DNA of 64,000 nucleotides from Proteobacteria bacterium UBA6921 (GTDB lineage: Bacteria; Pseudomonadota; Gammaproteobacteria; SG8-11): assembly GCA_002450895.1 (NCBI GenBank), contig DKAR01000108.1:1-64000 (forward strand), in the 5' to 3' direction. The position numbers and the translations under genes were made by a program. Positions 46,500 to 55,152 of the stretch are shown here, one piece after another (position 1 is the stretch's first letter; every line of letters begins with the position of its first letter). The notes below the pieces were generated by a model. It saw only the letters and a list, made by a program, of their open reading frames with translations, was not told where the DNA came from and did no database searches.

Positions 46500-47444
46500 T
46501 CACTTTAACTCAAGCTCACCATTTGAAGTGAACTCCCAAGTGCGCGTTATGTGCAAGATGTCGAATTCATTTCGGAACGTGGCCGGAAATGCTGCAAAAG
46601 GCGCCGCAAGGTACACAATTTTCTTGCACGCGTCGTCGAGACGTTGATTTCCTGATGAGCGGCGAATTTGTGTCTCAACAATTGTGCCATCCTGCATGAT
46701 CGCGACGTCCAGGATCAAAGTAGTTGGGAGACTGCGATGAAGTGCAGAGTCGGGGAAATTTAGTTCCGCAGCTCGCTTAACCTTGTGCGACCAGTCGTCA
46801 ATATACGTTGCATACTTAGATTGTGCGGAAGTTGCGGCCGACAAGAATTTGCTGCGTGGCCGCTTGGCATATATTTCCATGAGTTCACCCTGCTCGGCGC
46901 TAAAGTGACCGTGTTCCCCAGCGCCTTCCTGTATTGAATAAATCGACTGTGCTACGCGCTCCAAGTCTTGAAATCTTATTGGAACGTCATCTAGGAAAGA
47001 CACAATCAGTATCGCTTCCACTTTCATTGGAAGTACCAATTCGCCCATGTCTTTTGAAATACCGTTAAACGGTTCAGAAAGGAAAATCGAGCGCAAGATC
47101 GCTTCGTCGAGAGAGTCGTATCTTGTTTTCTTTATGACCTTGACGCCTTCAATCTTTCCATCAGCGCGGAGAAATACATCGATTGCCGTACGTAAAGGCT
47201 GTGGCCCGGTGGGCAATCCGTTCGGGAAAAGTCTCTGCGCCGTTTCGTTAACTTTCGCAAGCCATTTGGCGAGATAGTCGATGCGAGACTGTTTTTCGGA
47301 TTCAATTTGATCGCGCGGGGCGGAAAATGATTGAACTTGGATTGGCGGATCTGCTTTGGCCTCATCCGCTTTGAGAACTTTTGGACATGCAATGACGGCG
47401 GATAGAGCCACCAAGAAGACGGTCCGAGACAGAATATTTTTCAA
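46500..47444 (-). CDS. Periplasmic protein with two TonB C-terminal-like domains
   Basis: A 314-residue secreted protein, starting MKNILSRTVFLVALSAVIAC; Cys20 sits in a lipobox-like VIAC, so it may be a lipoprotein. Residues ~65-150 have the TonB-C pattern (AIDVFLRADGKIEGVKV, DEAILRSI, EPFNGI), and ~190-314 carry a second copy that closely matches the tonB gene at 52.2-53.1 kb (shared IYAKRPR, KFLSAA, LILDVAI, QIRRSSGN, LAAPFAAFPA, HITRTW). There is no membrane anchor helix or proline-rich spacer, so it cannot work as a normal TonB. It is AT-richer than its neighbours (42 and 48 % GC in two 60-base lines counted). It overlaps the next gene's stop by four bases. Confidence 0.8.
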   Translation of the reverse strand: MKNILSRTVFLVALSAVIACPKVLKADEAKADPPIQVQSFSAPRDQIESEKQSRIDYLAKWLAKVNETAQRLFPNGLPTGPQPLRTAIDVFLRADGKIEGVKVIKKTRYDSLDEAILRSIFLSEPFNGISKDMGELVLPMKVEAILIVSFLDDVPIRFQDLERVAQSIYSIQEGAGEHGHFSAEQGELMEIYAKRPRSKFLSAATSAQSKYATYIDDWSHKVKRAAELNFPDSALHRSLPTTLILDVAIMQDGTIVETQIRRSSGNQRLDDACKKIVYLAAPFAAFPATFRNEFDILHITRTWEFTSNGELELK

Positions 47445-48316
47445 GCAAATACGCTATTGGCATCGAACACCGGGCCATCCACGCACACGCGCTTCATGTA
47501 AACACCACTCGGCGTTTTCACTTCGACTGTACAGCCGGCGCAGCCGCCGACCGCACATGCCATGAATTCTTCCAAAGACACCTGACACGGAAGATTAAAT
47601 TCGCGGGCCAATTTGGCGGTGGCGGCCAGCATCGGATGCGGCCCGCACGCAAAAATTTCCACTTCATCGCGTTGTTCCTGCGTCAACGTTTTGAGCCAGG
47701 CGCGAGCCAGATCGGTGACATAGCCTTCAAAGCATCCCGCGTACCCCTGCAGACTCGCCAGGCGACTGGGAATGCCCCAGTCTTCGAGCAATGGCATGCA
47801 CGCAATGACGCCGTCCGGCATGCCCGGAACCACCATCTGCGACGGACGCGCGTTGAACGGAAACGGAACTTCCGATCCCATGATGACGAAGGGTCGATAC
47901 GATTTTTCCGCGCGCAGCGAATCGGCAATAAACACCATCGGTGGAATTCCGACGCCGCCGCCAAGCAGCAGCGGTCGCGTGCGCAAGGCGTGTGTCTGGA
48001 ACGGCGTGCCGATCGGGCCGAGCACGCTGATTTCATCGCCCACTTTTCGTCGCGCCAATTGTCGGGTGCCTTCGCCGACGACCTTGTACAGGAAATCAAC
48101 CCATCCTTCCGTCGGACTGCACCGCATGATCGACAGTGGACGGCGCATGGGCACCATCGGATCGACCTGCAGGTGGGCAAAACTTCCGGGACGTGCACTG
48201 CGTGCAACTTCCGGGGCGCGCACGCGCAGGACAAATTGCTCGCCGGGGAACGCATCGTGCGCGAGAACGCGCGCGTGGTCATCGAGCAGGATCGTATTGC
48301 GATGGGTGGAGCTCAT
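47441..48316 (-). CDS. PyrK-like iron-sulfur flavoprotein (dihydroorotate dehydrogenase electron-transfer subunit family)
   Basis: A 291-residue FAD/2Fe-2S protein. The FAD-binding RRPLSIMR, the NAD-domain LLLGGGVGIPPMVF, CGPHPMLAATA and the C-terminal cluster CAVGGCAGCTVEV with a fourth Cys in KRVCVDGPVF match PyrK. PyrK normally serves class 1B dihydroorotate dehydrogenase (PyrDB), but no pyrD is present here. It follows the dead dihydroorotase by one base in the pyr operon. It might link dihydroorotate oxidation to NAD, or serve another oxidase; uncertain. Confidence 0.85.
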   Translation of the reverse strand: MSSTHRNTILLDDHARVLAHDAFPGEQFVLRVRAPEVARSARPGSFAHLQVDPMVPMRRPLSIMRCSPTEGWVDFLYKVVGEGTRQLARRKVGDEISVLGPIGTPFQTHALRTRPLLLGGGVGIPPMVFIADSLRAEKSYRPFVIMGSEVPFPFNARPSQMVVPGMPDGVIACMPLLEDWGIPSRLASLQGYAGCFEGYVTDLARAWLKTLTQEQRDEVEIFACGPHPMLAATAKLAREFNLPCQVSLEEFMACAVGGCAGCTVEVKTPSGVYMKRVCVDGPVFDANSVFA

Positions 48317-48317
48317 G

Positions 48318-49595
48318 TCACGCCTTTCCGTAAACGACTTTGCCGCCGACCAGGGTCCATCGCACGCGGCCGCGCATTTCCCAGCCGGAGAACGGCGTGT
48401 TGCGGCCGCGGGATTTCAGTTGGTTCGGATCGAGCATCCAGGATTCATTTGGATCGAAGATGCAGATGTCCGCGTCGCGGCCAACGCCCAGCGTTCCCGA
48501 CGAAAGTCCGAGAATCTGCGCTGGCCCCGACGTCACGCGCGCGAGCGCATCGCGCAGTGTCATGCGCAGGTCGGTCTGGACGCGCAGCAACAGCGGTAAC
48601 AACGTCTCGACGCCGGAAATGCCGGGCTCGCTTTCGGAAAACGGCACTTCTTTGGCGTCCGGATCATGCGGTTGATGGTCGGAACACACCGCGGCCAGTG
48701 TTCCGCGCTGCACGCTCGATCGGAGCGCATCGCGATCTCGCGTCGTACGCAGCGGCGGTCGCACGTGGCATTGTGTGTTGAAGTCCGCGGCATCCATTTC
48801 GGTGAGGTGTAGGTGGTGGACGGCGACATCGGCTGTGACCGGCAGGCCATCGTACTGGGCGCGCGCCACCATCTGGACTGCGCGCGCGGTGGACAAACCG
48901 CAAAAGTGCGCTGAAACGCCGGTGTGCTGGATGAGCAGGAGATCGCGACTCACTGCAATTGTCTCCGCGATTTCCGGAACGCCCGTCAAACCGAGCCGTG
49001 CACTGACGGCGCTTTCATTGATGCACCCCTTGGCCAGCGCGGGATCTTCGGCGTGAATGAAGACGCGAAGTCCCAGACTCGCGGCATATTCGAACGCGCG
49101 GCGCAGCACCGTCAGGTCCGCGATGGGCCGCTGCGCATTGCTGACGCCAACGCAACCCGCGCGTTGTAACGCGCCCATCTCGGCCAGCTTCTCGCCGCGC
49201 AATTCGCGCGTCATCGCGCCCAGCGTAACAATGCGCGCCGTACCGGCTTCGTTCGCGCGATGCAGGATCAAATCCGTCACCGCAGGCGTGTCGTTGATCG
49301 GGTCCGTATCGGGCGGACAGCAGAGTGTCGTGATGCCGCCCGAAACGGCCGCCGCACACTCGCTCGCTATGGTTCCTTTGTGTTCCTGTCCCGGCTCACG
49401 CGGACGGACGCGCAAATCGATCAATCCGGGGCACACCACCAGGCGCTGCGCGTCGATCACCAGATCGGCTTCAAATCCCGCGGGCGCGGAACCGATGGCG
49501 AGAATCTTTCCATCGCTGACGAATACGTCACGCACTTCGTCCGTTGAATTGGCCGGATCGACAACATGTCCGCCGGCGATGACGATGCGCTTCAT
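48318..49595 (-). CDS. pyrC': Dihydroorotase-like protein PyrC' (catalytic site lost)
   Basis: A 425-residue amidohydrolase-fold protein of the dihydroorotase type. The zinc-binding HxH of active enzymes is replaced: [14 protein letters not shown] has Arg at both His positions. Other ligand regions are partly kept ([28 protein letters not shown]). In Pseudomonas an inactive PyrC' is needed to assemble the aspartate transcarbamoylase dodecamer with PyrB, and the same pairing is seen here: it overlaps pyrB by four bases. So it is likely structural, with the real dihydroorotase elsewhere. Confidence 0.92.
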   Translation of the reverse strand: MKRIVIAGGHVVDPANSTDEVRDVFVSDGKILAIGSAPAGFEADLVIDAQRLVVCPGLIDLRVRPREPGQEHKGTIASECAAAVSGGITTLCCPPDTDPINDTPAVTDLILHRANEAGTARIVTLGAMTRELRGEKLAEMGALQRAGCVGVSNAQRPIADLTVLRRAFEYAASLGLRVFIHAEDPALAKGCINESAVSARLGLTGVPEIAETIAVSRDLLLIQHTGVSAHFCGLSTARAVQMVARAQYDGLPVTADVAVHHLHLTEMDAADFNTQCHVRPPLRTTRDRDALRSSVQRGTLAAVCSDHQPHDPDAKEVPFSESEPGISGVETLLPLLLRVQTDLRMTLRDALARVTSGPAQILGLSSGTLGVGRDADICIFDPNESWMLDPNQLKSRGRNTPFSGWEMRGRVRWTLVGGKVVYGKA

Positions 49596-50590
49596 CGTTC
49601 TGCTCCTGGCCGGCGAACCTCGCCTTCATCCGCATTGCCGCGTCCCAGAACCATGGCCATGACGGCCATGCGCACAGCGATTCCGTTCGTCACCTGTTCG
49701 AGGATGACGGAACGTGCACCGTCGGCAACGCGCGAGTCGATTTCAACGCCGCGATTGATCGGCCCCGGATGCAGCACGATGGCATCGGGCTTTGCGTGTG
49801 CAAGGGTGTCTTCATTGAGACCGTAGAGCTGGAAGTACTCGTGCTCACTGGGCAGGAATGCGCCCTCCATGCGCTCACGTTGCAAGCGCAGCATCAGCAC
49901 GGCATCGACATCACTCAAGCCGGCGCGCAGGTCGTGCACAACGTGCACGCCGAATGTCGAGGCGTCGCGAGGAATCAATGTTTTCGGACCGATCACGCGA
50001 ATTTCATGGGCACCGAGAATCGAAAGCGCATGAATCTGCGAACGCGCGACGCGTGAATGCAGGATGTCGCCGACGATGGCCACTTTGAGTTTATTAAATT
50101 CGCCCTTGTGGCGGCGGATCGTAAACATGTCCAGCATCGCCTGGGTCGGGTGCGCATGGCATCCGTCGCCGCCGTTGATCACGCTGATGTGCGGGGCGAC
50201 ATGACGCGCGATGAAATGCGCCGCACCGCTGCGGTTGTGTCGCACGACAAACATGTCGCAGTGCATTGCCTCCAGATTGCGCAGCATGTCGAGCATGCTC
50301 TCGCCCTTGCTGGTGGATGAGGTGGCGACATTGATGTTCAGTACGTCTGCGGAAAGCCGCTTCGCAGCAAGCTCGAAGGTGGTTCGGGTACGCGTGCTGG
50401 ATTCGAAAAACAGATTGGTGATGGTCTTGCCGCGCAATAGCGGCACTTTCTTTACCGCCTGTTCTCCCACCGTCGCAAATGATTCGGCGGTGTCGAGGAT
50501 GTCGGTGAGAATCTGGCGGCTCAACCCTTCAACGGTCAGAAAGTGGCGTAGCCGTCCCTTGTCGTCGAGCTGGATGTCGCGGACGCTCAT
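49592..50590 (-). CDS. pyrB: Aspartate carbamoyltransferase catalytic subunit
   Basis: Commits carbamoyl phosphate and aspartate to pyrimidine synthesis. It has 332 residues, including the carbamoyl-phosphate loop [31 protein letters not shown] and [13 protein letters not shown]. There is an N-terminal extension of ~20 residues, as in the Pseudomonas type. It overlaps pyrR by four bases upstream and pyrC' downstream. Confidence 0.97.
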   Translation of the reverse strand: MSVRDIQLDDKGRLRHFLTVEGLSRQILTDILDTAESFATVGEQAVKKVPLLRGKTITNLFFESSTRTRTTFELAAKRLSADVLNINVATSSTSKGESMLDMLRNLEAMHCDMFVVRHNRSGAAHFIARHVAPHISVINGGDGCHAHPTQAMLDMFTIRRHKGEFNKLKVAIVGDILHSRVARSQIHALSILGAHEIRVIGPKTLIPRDASTFGVHVVHDLRAGLSDVDAVLMLRLQRERMEGAFLPSEHEYFQLYGLNEDTLAHAKPDAIVLHPGPINRGVEIDSRVADGARSVILEQVTNGIAVRMAVMAMVLGRGNADEGEVRRPGAER

Positions 50591-51093
50591 GGTGACTCCT
50601 GCACCGACAGCTGAAGCGGATCGGGACCGCCGAGCTTCACATGTTCATGTTCGGTCAGTTTCATATGGACGCCGACGACGGCCGCCTCGATCGGAAGTTC
50701 GCGACCGCTGCGTTCCACCAGAACCACAAGCGTCACTGACGCGGGTCGTCCGTAGTCGAAGAGTTCGTTCAGTGCCGCGCGTATCGTACGTCCGGTATGC
50801 AGGACGTCGTCCACCAGCACGATGTGCTTGTCGTCGATCGAATACGGAAGGCGCGAGGGCTTGACCTGCGGGTTGATGCCGACGCGCGTGAAGTCGTCGC
50901 GGTAAAACGAGATATCGAGCGTGCCGAGGGGTTGTTGCAATCCGAGCTGGGAATGCAGCCGGCCGGCGATCCACACACCACCGGTGTGGATACCCACCAT
51001 CAGTGGATCGGTAATGCCGCGTTCGGTAAACAATTGCCGGAGGTCCCGCGCCATGCGGTCTATGACGGATTCAATCTCCGGCGCGGTCTTCAT
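50587..51093 (-). CDS. pyrR: PyrR bifunctional regulator / uracil phosphoribosyltransferase
   Basis: A 168-residue PyrR homologue. The PRPP loop is [19 protein letters not shown], preceded by [12 protein letters not shown] and the conserved [10 protein letters not shown]. In Gram-positive bacteria it attenuates pyr mRNA; in Pseudomonas it is described as a regulator of pyr genes. I choose the Met at 51093 ([14 protein letters not shown]), which overlaps yqgF by 23 bases. I saw no attenuator structure in the short space before pyrB. Confidence 0.93.
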   Translation of the reverse strand: MKTAPEIESVIDRMARDLRQLFTERGITDPLMVGIHTGGVWIAGRLHSQLGLQQPLGTLDISFYRDDFTRVGINPQVKPSRLPYSIDDKHIVLVDDVLHTGRTIRAALNELFDYGRPASVTLVVLVERSGRELPIEAAVVGVHMKLTEHEHVKLGGPDPLQLSVQESP

Positions 51094-51508
51094 GCGATTC
51101 AGTCTGCTCCAGCCAACTCTGCAGGATGAGCTGGGCGGCGAGTTTATCAGAATCAGTCCCGCGCTTGGAGCCGGATTGAGCAATCAGTCGCTCCGCCTCA
51201 TGCGTGGACAGTCGCTCGTCCATCCAGTGGACCGGCAGCTTAAACCGCTCGTGGAGCTGATTTCCAAAGCGTCGTGTACGCGGTGTGATTTCCGTTTCGG
51301 TGCCATCCATATTCAGAGGAAGTCCGACCACGAAGGCCTGCGGTTGCCACTCTTTAAGCAGGCGTTCCACTGCGCTCCAATCGGGTTTGCCATTGTTGGC
51401 GGCGAGGGTTTCCAGCGCGGTGGCAGTGTGCGTAAGTGACTGACCCACGGCGACGCCGATGCGCTTGAGGCCGAAGTCGAAGCCCAGGTAGGTTTTGCTG
51501 GCGGTCAT
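51071..51508 (-). CDS. ruvX: Putative Holliday junction resolvase YqgF/RuvX
   Basis: A 145-residue RNase H-fold protein beginning [22 protein letters not shown], with the acidic residue in the first strand and [14 protein letters not shown] and [13 protein letters not shown] further on. The family is implicated in 16S rRNA 5' processing and in junction resolution. It sits 27 bases behind yqgE and runs into pyrR. Confidence 0.94.
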   Translation of the reverse strand: MTASKTYLGFDFGLKRIGVAVGQSLTHTATALETLAANNGKPDWSAVERLLKEWQPQAFVVGLPLNMDGTETEITPRTRRFGNQLHERFKLPVHWMDERLSTHEAERLIAQSGSKRGTDSDKLAAQLILQSWLEQTESHEDRAGD

Positions 51509-51535
51509 TGTGAAGCGCCGCGGGTGCCACCCGCA

Positions 51536-52096
51536 CTACGCGTGGCCAACGTCGTTGGAGATCCGCGAGATGTCCACGCCGAGCGATGACGCGGCGACGT
51601 TCCAGCGCTGTTCGACGGGTGTTTTAAAGATGATGCGGGCGTCAGCGGGTGCGCTGAGCCATGCGTTCTCCGCCATTTCTTTTTCCAGCTGGCCGGCGCC
51701 CCAGCCGGCGTAACCCAAGGCAATCAGGCAACTCTTGGGACCCTTGCCAGCGGCGACGGCCGCGACGATGTCGCGCGACGTGGTCAGGCCGATGCTGCGC
51801 GTGATCTTCAGCGTCGAATCCCACTTTCCGACCGGCTGGTGGATGACAAAACCGCGGTCGGTATGAACCGGACCGCCGAGATAAACCTCTTTGTCGCGGA
51901 CCTTGGGGCTGACCGCCTCAATCGCCATCTGCTCGAGCACTTCGCCCAGCTTCAACTCAAGCTCGCGGTTGATCACGATGCCCATGGCACCGTGTTCATT
52001 GTGTTCGCAGATGTACGTGACCGTATGGTGGAAATTGGGATCGGCCAGGGAAGGCATCGCGATCAGGAAATGGTTGGCCAACGAGGTGCCGGGCAT
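51536..52096 (-). CDS. yqgE: YqgE/AlgH family protein (UPF0301)
   Basis: A 186-residue conserved protein. The start at 52096 (MPGTSLANHFLIAMPSL) matches the family length; a longer open frame upstream covers the end of tonB and is not credible. Typical stretches are DPNFHHTVTYICEHNEHGAMGIVINRE, VYLGGPVHTDRGFVIH and ALGYAGWGAGQLEKEMAENAWL. The function is unclear (named AlgH for an alginate link). It is the usual partner of yqgF. Confidence 0.94.
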   Translation of the reverse strand: MPGTSLANHFLIAMPSLADPNFHHTVTYICEHNEHGAMGIVINRELELKLGEVLEQMAIEAVSPKVRDKEVYLGGPVHTDRGFVIHQPVGKWDSTLKITRSIGLTTSRDIVAAVAAGKGPKSCLIALGYAGWGAGQLEKEMAENAWLSAPADARIIFKTPVEQRWNVAASSLGVDISRISNDVGHA

Positions 52097-52163
52097 GGGT
52101 ATAGTATCGACCACCCTTCCTCGTTGTGACAAGCGACCGCGTGTCCGGGATCGTGGCACGGGT

Positions 52164-53066
52164 CTACTTTGTATCGAGCGTGCCACCCGGCAGGAACTGC
52201 CAAGTTCGCGTAATGTGAAGGACGTCGAATTCCTTCCGGAACGAAGCAGGAAACGCGGCGAACGGCGCCGCGAGGTGAACAATGCGCAGCGCGGCATCGT
52301 CGAGAATCCGGTTTCCGGAAGAACGACGAATTTGCACGTCGACAATCGTGCCATCGGGCTGGATCGCGACGTCCAGAATCAGATCACCTTTGATATTGCG
52401 ACGCTTGGCTTCGTCGGGAAAGTTCATCGCGCCAATTTTTTCGACCTTGCGCGCCCAGTCGGTGATGTAGGCGGCGTACTTGTATTCTTTGGCACTGGCG
52501 GCCGAGAGAAATTTGTTGCGCGGGCGCTTTGCATAGATTTCCTGCATCTCGCTCAACTCGGCGCTCAGGCGCGCGATCTGTTCGCCACGCTGCACCAGTT
52601 CTGCGGCCGTCGGTGTCTTCACGTCCGGAATCTCCGGCAGTTCCTGTTTCTTGGTGGAAACCGACCAGTTGGATTCATGGGCCGTCATCAGCTCGCGGTC
52701 CATGTTTTCCGGTTTTGGTTGTTCCTTGAGTTGCGGCATGAATTCCGGTGCGCTGTTGTTGTCCGCCGTGGTAAACGGCGAAGGCGTCAGTGTACTCGGG
52801 CGACGCTTGTCCTCCGCGTCGCCGCTTCCTTCCTGGCTGGACTGCGCAAGAAAGTCAGCATCCTCGGGCGCACGATCGGAGCGCGTGGGAACCAGAATGA
52901 CTTCCAGTGTTGGAGCGATCTCGTCGTTATTGCTCGGATCGCTCTGTACGAAAGTCACGCCGAGAATAATGACCGCGTTGACCACCGCGGAGATAAACAA
53001 CGTGAAGCCGAACCGGTCCGAAGCGGAAATGGCCGGTGATCGGCGGGGAAGAATGGCTGTAGTCAT
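52164..53066 (-). CDS. tonB: Energy transducer TonB
   Basis: A 300-residue inner-membrane-anchored protein that passes proton-motive energy to outer-membrane transporters. It has one N-terminal helix (FGFTLFISAVVNAVIILGVTF), a long periplasmic stretch with polar, partly coiled sequence rather than a strict Pro-Lys repeat, and a C-terminal TonB domain (about 205-300) containing LILDVAIQPDGTIVDVQI, ALRIVHLAAPFAAFPA and LHITRTWQF. It corresponds in position to Pseudomonas tonB3. No exbB or exbD is nearby. A paralogue of its C-terminal half lies at 46.5-47.4 kb. Overlaps the next gene by four bases. Confidence 0.93.
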   Translation of the reverse strand: MTTAILPRRSPAISASDRFGFTLFISAVVNAVIILGVTFVQSDPSNNDEIAPTLEVILVPTRSDRAPEDADFLAQSSQEGSGDAEDKRRPSTLTPSPFTTADNNSAPEFMPQLKEQPKPENMDRELMTAHESNWSVSTKKQELPEIPDVKTPTAAELVQRGEQIARLSAELSEMQEIYAKRPRNKFLSAASAKEYKYAAYITDWARKVEKIGAMNFPDEAKRRNIKGDLILDVAIQPDGTIVDVQIRRSSGNRILDDAALRIVHLAAPFAAFPASFRKEFDVLHITRTWQFLPGGTLDTK

Positions 53067-53590
53067 GAACTCGAAATTTCCAAATTTTTGATTACCGCGT
53101 GGGCCACAAGCCCACTTACGGCGCCGAACAGCATCGCCACGACTAGTAATATCGGTAGCAAGTGGAATAAACCTTCATGCGGCACAAAAAAACGGTATGC
53201 CGCGTAAAACTGCCCTCCCATATGTGCGACTGCGGCGCTGATACTCAGCCCCACCGGCCCCAGCGACCAGGAGGGGACGGCGCGTGACCAGCGATCACCG
53301 AGGCCCAGTGCAGCCAGCGCGGCGACGGCACCGCTACAGCTGAGCAGAAATGCGGGCGAAAGAAAGGTGCCCAACAAAACCGAGCCGCCGACAATTCGCA
53401 ATATCGTCACCCATGCGGCCGCGCTCCAGCCATACCGTAACAGAACGACGAGTGTGACCACGTTCGCAAGTCCAGGTTTCACTCCCGGCAGCGGACTGGG
53501 AAACGCACTCTCCAGCCAGTGGATGGCAATCGCAAGCGCGGCCAGGCCGGCAATTCGGTGATCGTCGCGCGTTGTGGGTATGGAAATCAC
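53063..53590 (-). CDS. Gx transporter family membrane protein (heptaprenyl diphosphate synthase component I-like)
   Basis: A 175-residue membrane protein with about five hydrophobic segments. LESAFPSPLPGVKPGLANVVTLVVL is the family signature, and the LHMG-like motif appears as AVAHMGGQFYAAY. The family has been named both for heptaprenyl diphosphate synthase subunit I and as Gx transporter, and resembles the S-component fold of vitamin transporters. It is coupled to tonB by a four-base overlap and follows NusG-II and apbE genes, a grouping seen with flavin-based redox systems. Substrate unknown. Confidence 0.82.
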   Translation of the reverse strand: MISIPTTRDDHRIAGLAALAIAIHWLESAFPSPLPGVKPGLANVVTLVVLLRYGWSAAAWVTILRIVGGSVLLGTFLSPAFLLSCSGAVAALAALGLGDRWSRAVPSWSLGPVGLSISAAVAHMGGQFYAAYRFFVPHEGLFHLLPILLVVAMLFGAVSGLVAHAVIKNLEISSS

Positions 53591-53662
53591 GGGAAGGCAG
53601 GGCGGCGCGCGGTCGTCTGCGTCGCCGACGCGTCCTTGCGGTGATGGCGAACTCGCGAATTC

Positions 53663-54076
53663 TTAAAAGTTGATCGAATCATAATACGTTCCGCCTGCTC
53701 CCTGTCCCAACACCACCAGACTGACGCGATTAGGCACGCAGGCAATAAATTCTCCGCCCCGATGCGCCCATCCGGAGTGGACGCACTGTTGGCCCGCACA
53801 CGGTGAGCGAACGAAACGGATGCGTCCGTCGCGAACTTCAATCTCGCTGTCACCGAGCGGACCGGGAACGTGATAGGTCTGGTTTTTTTGCAGCGAGACC
53901 AGTGCAAACTCCCGGGCACCCGCGTTGATACGTGCTTGGGTGCCTTCGCTTCCAACAACGCCGTAACGTGAAAACAGCAGAGGGATTGCAATGACACATG
54001 CCAGTAGTACCAGGTAATCCCCGCGCTTAAGCAATGCGCCTTTCTTTTGCGCCGAGTTCTCGTCAACGTGACTCAC
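53663..54076 (-). CDS. NusG domain II-containing protein
   Basis: A 137-residue protein with one N-terminal membrane helix (GDYLVLLACVIAIPLLFSRY) and a periplasmic NusG-II-type domain: VRDGRIRFVRSPCAGQQCVHSGWAHRGGEFIACVPNRVSLVV, with two cysteines in CAGQQC and a third in IACVP. This domain is unrelated in use to the transcription factor NusG and is commonly found next to Gx transporter and ApbE genes. Function unknown. Seven bases separate it from apbE. Confidence 0.85.
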   Translation of the reverse strand: MSHVDENSAQKKGALLKRGDYLVLLACVIAIPLLFSRYGVVGSEGTQARINAGAREFALVSLQKNQTYHVPGPLGDSEIEVRDGRIRFVRSPCAGQQCVHSGWAHRGGEFIACVPNRVSLVVLGQGAGGTYYDSINF

Positions 54077-54083
54077 GTTTCGT

Positions 54084-55124
54084 TCAGCCCGGCGTATCGA
54101 CGATGACGACTTGCGGCGCCGGATCGATTTCGAATTTTACGCGCGCCGCCATGCTTGAATTCATATGAACGCGTCCCTGATCGTCCACCAGCATCACGCT
54201 TTTCACGCCCATGCGCCGGGCGACCTCCTGCCAGTCGTTGACGCCGGCAATCATCAGCGCCGTTGCTGCGGCATCCGCCACGGCGGCCGTCGGATGAATC
54301 ACAGTCACGGACGTGACGCCACGCGAAGGATAACCGGTGCGTGGATCGAGAATGTGGTGATAGCGTTTGCCCTGGTAAAGAAAGTAGCGCTCATAGTCGC
54401 CGGACGTCACCAGGCTTTCGTCGCCGCGCATCAAAACCGAGGCGATAACGCCTTCGCCACGCGGATTGCGAATTCCGATTCGCCACGGACGATCCTCGTG
54501 TTGCCCAATAATGCGGACATCGCCGCTGACATTGACGATCGCGTTCTTGATGCCGCGCTGTTTGAAGCGTTCGATAATCCGGTCTGCGGCGTACCCCTGG
54601 CCGTACGCGCCAAAATCAAGTTTCACGTGAGGATTCACGCTTTCGAGTTCGATGCCATGGATGCGCACGTCGGACATTTGCGGTTTGCCGGCGAGAACGC
54701 GCGCGATGTCCGCGTCGGAGGGCGGTGGTCCCATCGGCGGGTCGTCCGACTCGAATCCCCACAACGCGAACAATTCCCCGAGGGCCGGATTGAACAATCC
54801 GCCGCTTTGTTCCGACAGTTGTGTGGTCTGCTCGATCAGCGGCAGGACCAGTGGCGATGATGTGAACTTTCCGCCCAGTGCCAACAACGAATTGATTCGC
54901 CCCAGTGTTCCGGGATGCCACGCGTGCAATGCGGCGTCGAGGTAGGCCAGGTCTTCAATCGCTTCATCCACAGCGGCGCGCGCGTCAGCTTCAGGGATGC
55001 CTTCGATCGTGAACTCGACGGTTGAGCCCATCGCGAAGGTGGAATGCTTGAACGGTGGCGGCGGCGAACTGCATCCGCTGACGAATGCAACGCAGGCACC
55101 CAGCAGGATTGCTAACGATCGCAC
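54084..55124 (-). CDS. apbE: FAD:protein FMN transferase ApbE (lipoprotein)
   Basis: A 346-residue periplasmic enzyme that attaches FMN from FAD to threonine or serine of target proteins. It has a signal sequence with lipobox FVSGC (Cys18), the family start FKHSTFAMGSTVEFTI, the LDFGAYGQGYAADRI stretch, HHILDPRTGYPSRG and the metal-binding DAAATALMI. All key motifs are intact. Typical targets (NqrB/C, RnfD/G or other FMN-binding proteins) are not in this window. It follows gshA by 28 bases on the same strand. Confidence 0.94.
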   Translation of the reverse strand: MRSLAILLGACVAFVSGCSSPPPPFKHSTFAMGSTVEFTIEGIPEADARAAVDEAIEDLAYLDAALHAWHPGTLGRINSLLALGGKFTSSPLVLPLIEQTTQLSEQSGGLFNPALGELFALWGFESDDPPMGPPPSDADIARVLAGKPQMSDVRIHGIELESVNPHVKLDFGAYGQGYAADRIIERFKQRGIKNAIVNVSGDVRIIGQHEDRPWRIGIRNPRGEGVIASVLMRGDESLVTSGDYERYFLYQGKRYHHILDPRTGYPSRGVTSVTVIHPTAAVADAAATALMIAGVNDWQEVARRMGVKSVMLVDDQGRVHMNSSMAARVKFEIDPAPQVVIVDTPG

Positions 55125-55152
55125 GGGAAGAACAACTCCTTCACAACCGCCG

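Noticed and set aside
46326..46508. 60-codon plus-strand frame after pilU
   Set aside because: It begins inside pilU, has no ribosome site and its hydrophobic stretch comes from an AT-rich spacer.
47636..48781. 381-codon plus-strand frame opposite the PyrK-like gene and pyrC'
   Set aside because: It crosses two real genes on the other strand and encodes Arg-rich sequence without motifs.
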